Origin: Archangium violaceum
GTDB taxonomy: Bacteria; Myxococcota; Myxococcia; Myxococcales; Myxococcaceae
Length of the DNA: 64,000 nt
Reading direction: 5' to 3'
Assembly (NCBI RefSeq): GCF_016887565.1
Contig: NZ_CP069396.1
Coordinates: forward strand, 3,065,001-3,129,000
Shown here: positions 39,838-51,566 of the stretch, piece after piece
Position numbering within the stretch: position 1 is the first letter of the stretch
Layout of the letters: each line of letters starts with the position of its first letter
Made by a program: the position numbers and the translations under genes
The notes under the pieces: generated by a model
The model's input: the letters and a program-made list of their open reading frames with translations, nothing else
Database searches by the model: none
What the model was told of the DNA's origin: nothing

Positions 39838-39961
39838 CGCATGCTCCCGCAAACCGCGTAACCCCTCGGAAACAGGGCGCATGGCCCGTGGTCGAATCCC
39901 GGAAAGATAACAGAACGAATCCCGCGTGCAAGCCACGAGGCCCGCCAACCTCCCAGAAACG

Positions 39962-41374
39962 TTACGGATTTCCGCTTCCCGTCGCCGCCACGGCCTGCTC
40001 CGGGGGGGCGGCCGTCGCCACCTCCGCGAGCCCGGGGCGCACCAGGATGGCCAGGTCCAGCCACCGGGTCCGGCGCAGCACGTCCAGGCCGGCCCTGTCC
40101 GACTCTCCGAAGAAGGCCTCCAGGGGCTCGAAGCCCGGAGCGCGCGGGGTGTTCCAGGCCTGGGGCTCGACGGGGTTGTAGACGCCGTGGACGGCGAGCG
40201 TCAGGTCGGCCAGGGTGAGCTCCGCCGGGGGTCGGGCCGGCAGGATGCCTCCCTTCCGCTGACGCTCGAGGAGTCCCGCCCGCTCCATGTCGTCCACCAC
40301 CTCGTGGACGAGGGACTCGGCGACCCGGAGGCGGAGGGCCAGGTCCCGGGGCAGGGGCGGTGTTCCTCCGTCGAACCACACCAGCGTGGCTTCCTGGGCC
40401 ACCCGGGCGGCCACCAGCTCCCGGGCCCGGGGATGGGTGCCAAAGGCCCACAGCGAGTCCCGGTAGGTGGCGTGCTCCACCGCGTACGAGACGCGTCCGC
40501 CGGTGAGGATGAGGAGCCAGTCCACGTACAGCCACGCGAGGAACATGGGCAGGGCACCCAGCGAGGCGTAGAGCGGGTTGTGGCGGAAGCTGTACGCGGC
40601 CGCCCCCGTGTACACATGCCGCGCCACCCACCAGGCCAGGCCCGCCACCAGCCCGCCCGCAAGCGCCGACCGGAAGCGCAGGTGGGTGTTGGGCGTCACG
40701 TAGTAGAGCACGGTGAGCCCGATGACTCCCGTGAGGGGCGACAGGGGCCCGAAGAGCTGTTCGGAGAGGCGCAGGAAGACCGGAGCATGGGTCTCCTGCA
40801 GGAAGGAGCGCACCTCGCCCGTTCCCGCGAACGAGATGGCCAGCAGCAGCGGCCCCAGCAGCAGCAGCCCCGCGTAGATGAGCGCGCGCAGCAGCCACGG
40901 GCGGTTGTTCTTCACGCCCCAGATTTCATTCAGCGACTCGTCGATGTTGTGCAGCAGCGAGCCCGCCGAGAAGAGCAGTCCGAGGAATCCCGCGCTCCCG
41001 ATGGCCGTCGTGTGACCCGGTTGCAGGAAGCGCTGGAGAAAGGCCGCTGACTCCTCGCGCACTCCGGGGGCCAGCACCGCGAAGATGATCTCCCGGAGGC
41101 GCTGCTGGACGGCCTGCTGGTGGTAGGCCCCCATCAGTGCCACCACCACCGTCAGCAGCGGCACCAGGGAGAAGACGCTGATGTAGGTGAGCGCCGCCGC
41201 GCGCAGGCGGATGTTCTCGCCCAGGAAGCCCCGCGCCAGGGAGCGCACCGCCAGCAGCGTGTCCAGGGCGAAGCGCCCCGTGCGGGTCCTCGCCACGGGC
41301 TCCCAGGTGCGGCGGGCCCACTGGAACGCGCTGGCGCGCAGTCGCTGCACGGAGAGTGGGGAGAAGGACCGCAT
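39962..41374 (-). CDS. YihY/BrkB family inner-membrane protein
   Basis: The 470-residue protein has about six transmembrane segments with the YihY/UPF0761 motifs (RAAALTYISVFSLVPLLTVV; GSLLHNIDESLNEIWGV) and a C-terminal cytoplasmic extension of about 180 residues containing a winged-helix-like segment (ALRLRVAESLVHEVVDDMER). This family has no established enzymatic function. The C-terminal extension is longer than in E. coli YihY (about 290 residues in total). Confidence 0.85.
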   Translation of the reverse strand: MRSFSPLSVQRLRASAFQWARRTWEPVARTRTGRFALDTLLAVRSLARGFLGENIRLRAAALTYISVFSLVPLLTVVVALMGAYHQQAVQQRLREIIFAVLAPGVREESAAFLQRFLQPGHTTAIGSAGFLGLLFSAGSLLHNIDESLNEIWGVKNNRPWLLRALIYAGLLLLGPLLLAISFAGTGEVRSFLQETHAPVFLRLSEQLFGPLSPLTGVIGLTVLYYVTPNTHLRFRSALAGGLVAGLAWWVARHVYTGAAAYSFRHNPLYASLGALPMFLAWLYVDWLLILTGGRVSYAVEHATYRDSLWAFGTHPRARELVAARVAQEATLVWFDGGTPPLPRDLALRLRVAESLVHEVVDDMERAGLLERQRKGGILPARPPAELTLADLTLAVHGVYNPVEPQAWNTPRAPGFEPLEAFFGESDRAGLDVLRRTRWLDLAILVRPGLAEVATAAPPEQAVAATGSGNP

Positions 41375-41452
41375 CCGGTGGCGTCAGGGTAGCCAATGCC
41401 GGGACGGCACGGCAGGGGGGGAGGGTGCTCGAGATCCAATCAGTTGGGTCCG

Positions 41453-41493
41453 GTACCCTCACCCCGTCCCTCTCCCGGAGGGAGAGGGGAGAG
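41453..41493. repeat. Dispersed palindromic repeat, copy 4
   Basis: TACCCTCACCCCGTCCCTCT and the complementary GGAGGGAGAGGGGAG form the same palindromic unit as copy 2. It lies in the gap between the YihY gene and the 3' end of the RNase E/G gene. Confidence 0.8.
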
Positions 41494-41500
41494 TGGGATC

Positions 41501-44149
41501 TCAGGTGTTACTGCCCGACCCGTTGCCGTTCCCGTTTCCGGACGGCGTCGAGGGCGTGCTGGCCGCGGCCGGCTGCTCTCCGCCGGACTGCTGGGCCTGG
41601 GTCTGCTGCCCCCCGCGTCCCTCCCGCTGCTCGGACCGACGCTGCTGCTCGCCCCGGTTGCGGTCACGGTCGCGGTTGCCGCCACCCCGGTCGCGGTCAC
41701 GGTCGCGGTTGCCGCCACCCCGGTCGCGGTCACGGTCGCGGTTGCCGCCACCCCGGTCGCGGTCACGGTCGCGGTTGCCGCCACCCCGGTCGCCACGCTC
41801 ACGGTCACGGTCGCGGCCACCACCGCCCTCGCGGAAGCCACGCTCGCCACCGCCACTCTCGGGCCGGCGCTGCATCGACAGCTCGCCATCTCCCGAGCCC
41901 GGTGACGAGGCCACCTTGTGGTCCCCTCCCTGCGCGCTGCGGCCGTAGATGTCGTACTGCTCGCGGTGGTAGTTCTGCTGCGCCTTCACCTGGATGGACT
42001 TGTTGTAGCGGTCCATCAGGTGCCGCAGCTCCTGCCGCTCCTCGCCCTGGAGCAGCCGCGCCACCTCGGCGTTGCAGTTGATGACCAGCGTGGGGTCCTT
42101 GTAGCCCGGCGCCTCGCGGCGGATCTCCCCGAAGATTTCGTAGGCCACCGTGGTCGCCGTCTTCACGAAGCCCTTGCCGTCGCAGTACGGGCAGTCCTCG
42201 TGCAGCACCCGGCCGATGGACTCGCGCACGCGCTTGCGCGTCATCTCCACCAGGCCCAGCTCGGAGATGCGCAGCACGTTCGTCTTCGCCTTGTCCCGGC
42301 CCAGCGCCTCCTGCAGCGACTTGAAGACCTTGTCCCGGTTCTGCGGCTTCTCCATGTCGATGAAGTCGCAGATGATGATGCCGCCGATGTTGCGCAGCCG
42401 CAGCTGGTAGACGATCTCCTTGGCCGCCTCGACGTTGATCTTGGTGATCGTCTCCTCGAGGCTCTTCTTGCCGACGTAGCGGCCCGAGTTGACGTCGATG
42501 GCGGTGAGCGCCTCGGCCTGGTCGATGATGAGGTAGCCGCCGCTCTTGAGCCACACCTTGCGCTGCGTGGCGCGCTGCAGCTCGTGCTCGATCCCGTAGG
42601 CGTCGAAGATGGGCTCTTCCGACTCGTGCAGCACCACCCGGTCCTTGAGCGCCGGGTCCTGCGCGTTCACGAAGCCCAGGATGCGCTCGTACTCCTCGCG
42701 GTCATCGACGACGAGCTTCTCCACGTCGTGGGCGAAGAGGTCGCGCGTGGCGCGCAGGATGAGGTCCAGGTCCGGGTGCAGCAGGCCGCCGCCGCCGCGC
42801 TTCTCGTTGCGGCGCACCACCTGGTTCCACACCTCGATGAGGAAGCGGATGTCGCTCTCGAGCTTCTCCTGCGGCACGTTCTCCGCCACCGTGCGCACGA
42901 TGAAGCCCGTCCCGGGTGGGCGCAGCCGGTCGACGATCTCCCGCAGGCGCTTGCGCTCCTTCTCGTTGGAGATGCGGCGGCTGATGCCCACGTGGTCCAC
43001 CGTGGGCATGAACACCAGGTGGCGGCCCGGGATGGAGATGTGCGAGGTGAGGCGCGCGCCCTTGGTGCCGATGGGATCCTTGGAGATCTGGACCACGACC
43101 TCCTGGCCCACCTTCAGCAACTCCTCGATCTTCGCCGTCTTGCGCGGCTTGGACTTCTCCTCGTCGCGCTTGCGCTGCTGCTCCTCGCGCTGCTTGCGGC
43201 CCTTGTCCTTCTCCCGATCCTTCTCGCGCTCGCGGTCCTTGTCCTTCTGCTCGCGGCGGGCCTCGCGGGCCTCACGGGCGGCCTCGCGGTTCTCGCGAGG
43301 GGCGCGGCGCTCACCGGCCGTCTCGGAACGCTGCTGCGGAGCGGCCTGCGCCGGAGCGGGGGCGGCCACGGCACCCGGCTCGTTCTCGGTGACGAGGGCC
43401 GGCTCGGGCGGCAGCGCCAGGGCCACCGAGCCGTCGGTGGTGGGCAGACCAGAGGGGGTCTCGGGGGCCGCCTGGGCCGCCACGCTCACGGGCGCGGACT
43501 CCACCGGAGCCGTCGTGACCGCGGACAGGCTCACCGGCTCGGGCGGGGCCCCGACGGACACGGGCTCGGCCGACCCGGTCGCCGTGGCGGCGATGGGGGC
43601 GGGCTGCTCGGCGGGGGGCTGCGGCGCCTCGGTATGGGACGCGGGCTCCTCGACGCGGGGCGCGGGCTGCGGCTCGGCGTGACGCTCCGGCTCCTCGGCA
43701 CGCTCCGCGGGCTGCTCGGCGCGTACCTCGGGAGGGGCCGCCACGGGGTCGGGCATCTCGCCACCACCCTTGGCGGCATGCTCGTGCACCTCGGCTTCCA
43801 CTTCGGCGCCGGCCTCGTGAGCGGCCTCGGCGGCCACGGCCTCGGACTCCTCCGGCACGTCCGGAGCGTCCTCGTCGTGCTCGCCCTCGGTCAGCTCGAA
43901 CTGGGCGCGCGCGAAGTCCGGGTCGTAGACGACGTCACTGACGTAGAGGAAGGCCGCCTTCTCGAGTCCGATGTCCACGAAGGCCGCCTGCATGCCCGGG
44001 AGTACCCGGACGACACGGCCCTTGTAGATGTTACCGACGATTCCCTTGTCCTTCTTACGCTCGAGGTAGAACTCCGCGATGTGACCGCTCTCGACGAGGG
44101 CCACGCGGGTCTCCCGGCCCGCCGCGTTGATGACGAGGATGCTGCTCAT
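41501..44149 (-). CDS. rne: RNase E/G family endoribonuclease with large insertion in the S1 domain
   Basis: The 882-residue protein starts with the conserved SSILVINAAGRETRVALVES and S1-domain strands (GNIYKGRVVRVLPGMQAAFV). After about residue 95 a 250-residue insertion rich in Pro, Ala and Glu, then in Arg, Lys and Asp/Glu, interrupts the S1 domain before it resumes at KVGQEVVVQISKDPIGTKGA. The catalytic part follows, with DVNSGRYVGKKSLEETI, ICDFIDME (Asp ligand region) and the zinc-link CPYCDGKG. The C-terminus is Arg/Asp/Gly-rich with 11-residue repeats. Role: mRNA turnover and rRNA processing. It is likely to have a long 5' leader. Confidence 0.92.
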   Translation of the reverse strand: MSSILVINAAGRETRVALVESGHIAEFYLERKKDKGIVGNIYKGRVVRVLPGMQAAFVDIGLEKAAFLYVSDVVYDPDFARAQFELTEGEHDEDAPDVPEESEAVAAEAAHEAGAEVEAEVHEHAAKGGGEMPDPVAAPPEVRAEQPAERAEEPERHAEPQPAPRVEEPASHTEAPQPPAEQPAPIAATATGSAEPVSVGAPPEPVSLSAVTTAPVESAPVSVAAQAAPETPSGLPTTDGSVALALPPEPALVTENEPGAVAAPAPAQAAPQQRSETAGERRAPRENREAAREAREARREQKDKDREREKDREKDKGRKQREEQQRKRDEEKSKPRKTAKIEELLKVGQEVVVQISKDPIGTKGARLTSHISIPGRHLVFMPTVDHVGISRRISNEKERKRLREIVDRLRPPGTGFIVRTVAENVPQEKLESDIRFLIEVWNQVVRRNEKRGGGGLLHPDLDLILRATRDLFAHDVEKLVVDDREEYERILGFVNAQDPALKDRVVLHESEEPIFDAYGIEHELQRATQRKVWLKSGGYLIIDQAEALTAIDVNSGRYVGKKSLEETITKINVEAAKEIVYQLRLRNIGGIIICDFIDMEKPQNRDKVFKSLQEALGRDKAKTNVLRISELGLVEMTRKRVRESIGRVLHEDCPYCDGKGFVKTATTVAYEIFGEIRREAPGYKDPTLVINCNAEVARLLQGEERQELRHLMDRYNKSIQVKAQQNYHREQYDIYGRSAQGGDHKVASSPGSGDGELSMQRRPESGGGERGFREGGGGRDRDRERGDRGGGNRDRDRDRGGGNRDRDRDRGGGNRDRDRDRGGGNRDRDRNRGEQQRRSEQREGRGGQQTQAQQSGGEQPAAASTPSTPSGNGNGNGSGSNT
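41652..41800 (-). repeat. 33-bp tandem repeats in the 3' end of the RNase E/G gene
   Basis: Four to five copies of a 33-bp unit encode RGGGNRDRDRD. The unit is nearly identical in DNA, suggesting recent expansion. It lies in the Arg/Gly-rich tail, a likely RNA-binding or condensate-forming region. It is intragenic, with no spacer sequences, so it is not a CRISPR array. Confidence 0.85.
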
Positions 44150-44730
44150 TGACCAGTCCTGGGCGCGCGCGCGGATGCGTGAGCTCCGGCGGACGGGAGG
44201 CGACGGCGTCTCCCGCTTCCGAGCGCGCTGCGAGGGGAGAGGCGGGCCCGGCTCCTCCGCGCGCGTGGACGGAGGACGGCCCGGGTGTCCGGGAGCCGGC
44301 TGTGTCCGCGCGGGTGGGGGTTGAGGGGACCACGACCTGCTCCTCCGAGTTCATGTCGCCCCGCATTCTCCGGCACCCTGCCAGGCGGGGACTCACTTCC
44401 CAATCGAGCGCTCCGAGGGCCCCTGGCGCTCGTGCCGCCCCGCCTCTTCCTTCCTCACCCGGTCGGTGCCCATCCGCGGGCGCCTTGGGGGGGCGATAGA
44501 AGCTCGGTGCAGCCGGCGCGCCCTGGTGTCCCGGGAACGCACCCGTCTCAAAAATCAAGATTCCATGGACCCCAAACGCCCCGCCCCTGGCGGAACGTCC
44601 CAAGGTCCGAAAACACCAAAAGGTTTTCACGCCTGATACGACCTGTAAAGGCGAGACATGGAAAATGTCGGCCGGTCGGCAGCTCGGGAACTCCTCCGGA
44701 CGGAGGGCAGGGGCCCGGGCTCGGGGGGGG
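44150..44730. other. Gene-free region upstream of the RNase E/G gene
   Basis: No gene was found in these 581 bases. The region includes the RNase E/G promoter (minus strand) and probably a long 5' untranslated leader, as is known for autoregulated RNase E genes. A short minus-strand ORF (starting near 44354, MNSEEQVVVPSTPTRAD) overlaps the RNase start out of frame; it may be a leader ORF but is weakly supported. No riboswitch or clear terminator was recognised. Confidence 0.5.
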
Positions 44731-45177
44731 TCAGGCCTGGGCGGTCGGCATCCGCTTGCGGTTCTCCGGCTTGTCCAGCCGGCCCCGAGGGCGGCGGACC
44801 AGGCGCAGGCCAGTCCAGGTGCTGTCGATGAGGCACAGCTTGTTGTCCACCATGCCGATGTCGAGCGCGGCCTGTCGGATGAAGTCCTCGGAGAGGGACG
44901 TCTTGATGCCCTCGCCGCTGGGCCAGCACACCCAGATGCCGCCGGTGAGGGCCATGGCGCGCGACAGGGCGGGCAGGCGCTGGACGAGCTCGTGCGCGTC
45001 CTGGGTGAAGAAGAGGATGACGTCCAGGCCCGTCTGGGCGGTGATGAGGAACTCCACGCCATCGGGAAGGGGGTTGAGCCGCTGGACGAAGCCCCGGGGC
45101 GGATTGATGACCGAGACCTTGCTGCCCGCCTTGATGCCGAGCATGGCTGGCAGAGAAGCCATCGCGTAGGGGTTCAT
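44731..45177 (-). CDS. DUF3052 family protein
   Basis: The 148-residue protein contains the DUF3052 pattern ([20 protein letters not shown], then [20 protein letters not shown]). The family is common in bacteria and its function is unknown. The start overlaps the acylphosphatase stop by four bases, so the two are coupled. Confidence 0.8.
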   Translation of the reverse strand: MNPYAMASLPAMLGIKAGSKVSVINPPRGFVQRLNPLPDGVEFLITAQTGLDVILFFTQDAHELVQRLPALSRAMALTGGIWVCWPSGEGIKTSLSEDFIRQAALDIGMVDNKLCLIDSTWTGLRLVRRPRGRLDKPENRKRMPTAQA

Positions 45178-45458
45178 GAGCTGCGCTCCACGGTGAAGGT
45201 GCTGAACTCCCCGCGCGCCTCCGAATCGGCGCGCTCCACGTCCGTCACCCGGGCCTGGGGCGGACCCCGATGACACCAGGTGACGAATGCCTCGAGGGCC
45301 TCGGGCGCTCCCTCGACCACTGCCTCGACCGACCCGTCCGAGAGGTTGCGCACCCAACCCGTCAGCCCGAGACGCACGGCCTCGGTGCGGGCGCTCTCCC
45401 TGTAGAACACCCCTTGCACCTTTCCTCGAATGCGGAGGCTTGCTCGCCGCCTGTCCAT
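45174..45458 (-). CDS. acyP: Acylphosphatase
   Basis: The 94-residue protein has the acylphosphatase signature [16 protein letters not shown] (with the catalytic Arg in FYRE) and [17 protein letters not shown] (with the catalytic Asn). It hydrolyses acyl phosphates. It sits 11 bases from the end of ligA and precedes the DUF3052 gene. Confidence 0.93.
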   Translation of the reverse strand: MDRRRASLRIRGKVQGVFYRESARTEAVRLGLTGWVRNLSDGSVEAVVEGAPEALEAFVTWCHRGPPQARVTDVERADSEARGEFSTFTVERSS

Positions 45459-45469
45459 GGTGCCGGCCC

Positions 45470-47600
<2,131 letters not shown>

Positions 47601-47808
47601 CTTGCAGCGGCTCATGAGGGTTGTTGTCACACCTCAGGCGCCATCTCTTCCCTGTACATGGTTCCACCACCCGTGAGGTCCCGGCAAGAAGGGATCCAGG
47701 GTGACCCGCCGAGGGCGTTTCGCGCTTCGCGTACCTCACGGACATCTTTCACGACATTCCCGTGCGCGCCCCACATGCCAGGGCGCCCGCCCGTAGCCCC
47801 CCAAGCAC

Positions 47809-49434
47809 ATGGCCAAAGCCCGTTCCCCCAAAGAGAAGGTCCTGGACACCGCAGTCATCGAGGCCGAAGAAGAGAAGCCCAAGCGTCGCACGACGCGGGC
47901 CAAGGCCGCGGACCGGGACGACACCGAAAAGCCCTCGCGCCGCCGGACGGCCGCCCGTCGAGAGGAGGACACCGAGCCCGAGGCTCCCTCGGAGTCCGTC
48001 TCCGAGACGCCGCGCCCGGTGCTGACGCCGATTCCCTCCCACCCTGTGAGAGACGAGGAGTACCAGGAGGTCCGCGCCCACGCGACGCACGAGGAGCCCG
48101 CCGCGCAGCCGGCGGCCCCCGAGCCGGCCGAGGCGCCCGTGGTCACCGAGGTGACGCGCGACGGCGCTCCCATGCAGGTCATCAAGCTCAATGACCTGAA
48201 GCGGATGAAGATCACCGACCTGGCGAAGATGGCCCACGACTTCAACATCGAGGGTTATCAGGGTCTCAAAAAGCAGGATCTCATCTTCGCGCTGCTGTCG
48301 GGCATCGCGGACAAGAAGTTCGAGGTGCACGCGGAAGGCGTGATGGAGCTGCTGAGCGACGGCTTCGGCTTCCTGCGCAGCTCGGACAGCGACTACCAGC
48401 CGAGCCCGGACGACATCTACGTGTCGCCGTCGCAGGTGCGCCGCTTCAACCTGCGGCCGGGCGACACGGTGACGGGGCCCATCCGCCAGCCGCGCGAGGG
48501 CGAGCGCTTCTTCGCGCTGCAGAAGGTGGACAAGGTCAACTTCGCCGACCCGCTGTCCGAGGCGGCGCGCGAGCGCATCCTCTTCGACAACCTCACGCCG
48601 CTCTACCCCACGCGCAAGCTGAAGCTGGAGCACGAGGGGTCGGAGATGACGACGCGCATCATCGACCTGTTCTGCCCCATCGGCCTGGGCCAGCGCTGCC
48701 TCATCGTGGCGCCGCCGAAGGCCGGTAAGACGGTGCTGCTGCAGAACATCGCGCACGCCATCTCGAAGAACCACCCGGACGTCTACCTCATCGTGCTGCT
48801 CGTGGACGAGCGCCCCGAGGAAGTGACGGACATGGAGCGCAACGTGCGCGGCGAGGTGGTGAGCTCCACCTTCGACGAGCCCGCCACGCGCCACGTGCAG
48901 GTGGCGGAGATGGTCATCGACAAGGCCAAGCGCCTGGTCGAGCAGAAGTACGACGTGTGCATCCTCCTGGACTCCATCACCCGTCTGGCGCGCGCCTACA
49001 ACACGGTGGTGCCGGCCTCGGGCAAGATTCTCTCCGGTGGTGTGGACGCCAACGCGCTGCACAAGCCCAAGCGCTTCTTCGGCGCCGCGCGCAACATCGA
49101 GGAGGGCGGCAGCCTCACCATCATCGGCACCGCGCTCATCGACACCGGCAGCCGCATGGACGAGGTCATCTTCGAGGAGTTCAAGGGCACCGGTAACTCG
49201 GAGATCGTCCTGGACCGCAAGCTGATGGAGAAGCGCATCTTCCCGACGCTGGACATCAACAAGTCCGGTACGCGTAAGGAGGAGCTGCTGCTGAGCCCGT
49301 CGGACCTCATCCGCACCACGGCGCTTCGTCAGGTACTGCACCCGTTCACGCCGATCGACGCGATGGAATTCGTGCTCAAGCATATGCGTCCGACCGCTTC
49401 GAACGCCGAATTCCTCGGCTCGATGAACCGGTAA
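47809..49434 (+). CDS. rho: Transcription termination factor Rho
   Basis: The 541-residue protein has a 120-residue N-terminal extension that is basic and Ala/Pro/Glu-rich ([16 protein letters not shown]), followed by the Rho N-terminal domain ([19 protein letters not shown]), the RNA-binding OB fold ([20 protein letters not shown]), and the RecA-like motor with Walker A APPKAGKT near residue 301, and the later R-loop and Q-loop residues. E. coli Rho has 419 residues, so this form has a large N-terminal addition, as in several high-GC bacteria. It terminates transcription. Confidence 0.96.
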   Translation: MAKARSPKEKVLDTAVIEAEEEKPKRRTTRAKAADRDDTEKPSRRRTAARREEDTEPEAPSESVSETPRPVLTPIPSHPVRDEEYQEVRAHATHEEPAAQPAAPEPAEAPVVTEVTRDGAPMQVIKLNDLKRMKITDLAKMAHDFNIEGYQGLKKQDLIFALLSGIADKKFEVHAEGVMELLSDGFGFLRSSDSDYQPSPDDIYVSPSQVRRFNLRPGDTVTGPIRQPREGERFFALQKVDKVNFADPLSEAARERILFDNLTPLYPTRKLKLEHEGSEMTTRIIDLFCPIGLGQRCLIVAPPKAGKTVLLQNIAHAISKNHPDVYLIVLLVDERPEEVTDMERNVRGEVVSSTFDEPATRHVQVAEMVIDKAKRLVEQKYDVCILLDSITRLARAYNTVVPASGKILSGGVDANALHKPKRFFGAARNIEEGGSLTIIGTALIDTGSRMDEVIFEEFKGTGNSEIVLDRKLMEKRIFPTLDINKSGTRKEELLLSPSDLIRTTALRQVLHPFTPIDAMEFVLKHMRPTASNAEFLGSMNR

Positions 49435-49445
49435 GGAGTCGACAT

Positions 49446-49760
49446 ATGCACCGCACCCGCTCTGTTCCACTCGCCGCCCTCGTGTTGGGAGCGGTGCTCG
49501 GATGGGCCGCCGGGTGCGGCCCGGTGGAGGGGGACTTCGGTGTTGCTCCGGAGCCCCTGTCCAACCGCGTCTGCTACAACGACTCGGACTGCACGGGGAA
49601 CGCGTGCTGTGGCGAGGGGACGAACCCCACCCACGTGCAGGACGGGCCGAACTGCTCCAACGTGCGGTGCAGTGGGACGTGCCCGGTGAACGGAATCGAG
49701 TGCGGGCGCTGCCTCGTCATCTGCCGGGACTCGCGCTGCGAGGCGGCCTGCAGCGGGTGA
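49446..49760 (+). CDS. Cysteine-rich lipoprotein
   Basis: The 104-residue product has a signal peptide with the lipobox GWAAGC and a mature part with about 14 cysteines in CxxDxDC-like and CCGEG patterns. It starts 11 bases after rho ends but is unlikely to be functionally related. Similar small Cys-rich lipoproteins are found at 22339 and 62510. Confidence 0.72.
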   Translation: MHRTRSVPLAALVLGAVLGWAAGCGPVEGDFGVAPEPLSNRVCYNDSDCTGNACCGEGTNPTHVQDGPNCSNVRCSGTCPVNGIECGRCLVICRDSRCEAACSG

Positions 49761-49803
49761 GTCCGCATCGTTTCCTACTCTTCCCGAACGTGGGCCCCGG
49801 GTC

Positions 49804-49829
49804 AGACCCTCTCCCCTTGGGAGAGGGGA
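49804..49829. repeat. Dispersed palindromic repeat, copy 5 (short)
   Basis: CAGACCCTCTCCCCTTGGGAG followed by AGGGG forms the central palindrome without the CTAGGGTGAGGG arm. It lies between the convergent lipoprotein and AI-2E family genes. Confidence 0.7.
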
Positions 49830-49860
49830 CACACACGGATGCAACCCGTGTGGCTCAGGA

Positions 49861-51051
49861 CTACTTGGACGTCTCGACCTTCTCGAGCTGCACCTCGGCC
49901 AGGGTGGGCTGGGCCTTGAGGCGGGCGTAATCGAAGCAGGCCACCACCAGGGAGGCCACGGGCACCGCGAAGAGCGCGCCCACCAGTCCGAACATCTTCT
50001 CCCCGGCGATCAGGCTGAAGGCCACGATGACCGGGTGGATGCGCGCCGCCGAGCCCATGATCTTCGGGTTGAGGAAGTACGCCTCCAGCGCGTGAATCCC
50101 GATGATCCACAGCAGGATGGCGAACCCCTTCTGGAAGCCGTCCGCCAGCGCGATGAGCACGATGGGCACCGAGCTGAGGATCGTCCCGAAGATGGGGATG
50201 AGGCTGAAGACCGTGGCCACCGTGGCCAGCAGGAAGGCGAACTTCACGCCGAACAGCAGCAGCCCCACGAAGGTGAGCACGCCATTGACCAGGCAGATGG
50301 TCACCTGTCCGCGCACCACACCGGACAGCGAGCGATCGATGCGCTCCAGCAGCAGCTTCGCGTCGGTGCCGTACTCGGCCGGCACGAGGCTGAGGAAGTA
50401 GCGGACGATGGCCTGCGCATCGATGGAGAAGAACGCCGCCACCATCAGGATGAAGAACATCATGAACACGCCGGCCACCACCGACGTGATGATGTTGCGC
50501 GACACGGTGACGATGTCGCCCAGGTGCTCGCGCGTCAGGGCCGTCAGGCTCGCGGCCACGTCCTGGATGACCTGCTCCAGGTTCAGTGAGAAGCCGGTGG
50601 AGGGCACGCCGGTGCGGATGTCCTCGGGCGTGGCGATGGCCACGGGAATCCCATTGGCGCGCAGCCAGTCCTCGGCGCGGTCGGCGAGCACGTGGACGCG
50701 CTCGGGGGTGAGCGAGTTGATGAAGGCCACTCCATCCCGGCTGATGCGGGCCAGCTCGCGGTAGAGCTGCGGCACCATGGCGATGAAGAAGAGGTACAAC
50801 GCCAGGAAGAAGAGCGCGTAGATGAGCAGGATGCCCACCCAGCGCGGGATGTAGTGCCCACGTACCTTCACCTGGGTGATGCGTGTCACCAGCGGGTGCA
50901 CCAGGTACGCGATGAGGGCGGCGCTCGCGAAGGGCAGCAGCACCGAGTGGAAGAGCGCCAGGATGAGGGCGACGGTCAGCCACAGCCCCGCGAGGATGTA
51001 GAGGCGCTTGCGGCGTTCCGCTGGAACGTTGAGCTCGTGAGGCTGCAGCAT
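49861..51051 (-). CDS. AI-2E family transporter (TqsA/PerM-like)
   Basis: The 396-residue membrane protein has about eight transmembrane segments, including the PerM/TqsA-type segments FSLIPIFGTILSSVPIVLIA and GIHALEAYFLNPKIMGSAAR. Members export signalling molecules or act as Na+(Li+)/H+ antiporters; the substrate is not known here. No partner gene is evident. Confidence 0.88.
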   Translation of the reverse strand: MLQPHELNVPAERRKRLYILAGLWLTVALILALFHSVLLPFASAALIAYLVHPLVTRITQVKVRGHYIPRWVGILLIYALFFLALYLFFIAMVPQLYRELARISRDGVAFINSLTPERVHVLADRAEDWLRANGIPVAIATPEDIRTGVPSTGFSLNLEQVIQDVAASLTALTREHLGDIVTVSRNIITSVVAGVFMMFFILMVAAFFSIDAQAIVRYFLSLVPAEYGTDAKLLLERIDRSLSGVVRGQVTICLVNGVLTFVGLLLFGVKFAFLLATVATVFSLIPIFGTILSSVPIVLIALADGFQKGFAILLWIIGIHALEAYFLNPKIMGSAARIHPVIVAFSLIAGEKMFGLVGALFAVPVASLVVACFDYARLKAQPTLAEVQLEKVETSK

Positions 51052-51082
51052 GCGCGGCTTATCGCAGAGGGACCGTCCGGGC

Positions 51083-51541
51083 TCAAGCGGAGGGCGTCTG
51101 AACCAGCCGCAGGCGAGCCTCCAGGCGGTCGAGGCACTGCTGCATGAGCCGGCGGTTCACCCGGCCCTCCGTGGCCTCTCCCAGGCCGAGCATCTGGTCG
51201 ACGATCCACCGGTTCAGGAAGAGCAGGGTGAGACGGTCCGTCGGAGCCAGCCCCCGCGCCAGGTAGCGCTTGTTGCGCATGTAGTCGTCGTAGGCCTCGT
51301 GCTCCCGGGCCAGCTCCCAGCGCGACAGCCGCAGGGCCTCCTCGTAGACGGCCGGGGCGGGGCGCGGGGGCGGCTCGGTGAAGAGGGACGCGAACTGGCC
51401 GCCCACCTCCAGATCGATTTCCTGCACCGGCGGCGGCCACTGCCCCAGGTCCTTCGCGAGCAGCTTCGCCACCTCCTCCAGCAGGTGGTCGATGAGGGGG
51501 ATGGGCTTCGTCTCGAAGAGGTAGTCCCAGCGCGAGGCCAT
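51083..51541 (-). CDS. Hypothetical protein
   Basis: The 152-residue product is soluble and helical in its last third (GRVNRRLMQQCLDRLEARLR) and has a Pro-rich segment (TEPPPRPAPAVYEEALRLSR). It is probably specific to myxobacteria. ATG 51541 is taken as the start from the drop in composition upstream. No family recognised. Confidence 0.6.
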   Translation of the reverse strand: MASRWDYLFETKPIPLIDHLLEEVAKLLAKDLGQWPPPVQEIDLEVGGQFASLFTEPPPRPAPAVYEEALRLSRWELAREHEAYDDYMRNKRYLARGLAPTDRLTLLFLNRWIVDQMLGLGEATEGRVNRRLMQQCLDRLEARLRLVQTPSA

Positions 51542-51566
51542 GCCTCTACCTACTTCAGCCCCGCCC

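Noticed and set aside
41652-41800. Possible CRISPR array from regular 33-bp repeats
   Set aside because: There are no unique spacers, the repeats are directly adjacent and in frame within the RNase E/G gene.
41918-44152. Plus-strand ORF of 744 codons opposite the RNase E/G gene
   Set aside because: The product is Leu/Val/Asp-rich without domain patterns, while the opposite strand encodes a canonical catalytic domain.
44055-45062. Minus-strand ORF of 335 codons over the RNase leader and DUF3052 gene
   Set aside because: It overlaps two better supported genes out of frame and has low-complexity composition; at most a short leader ORF near 44354 could be real.
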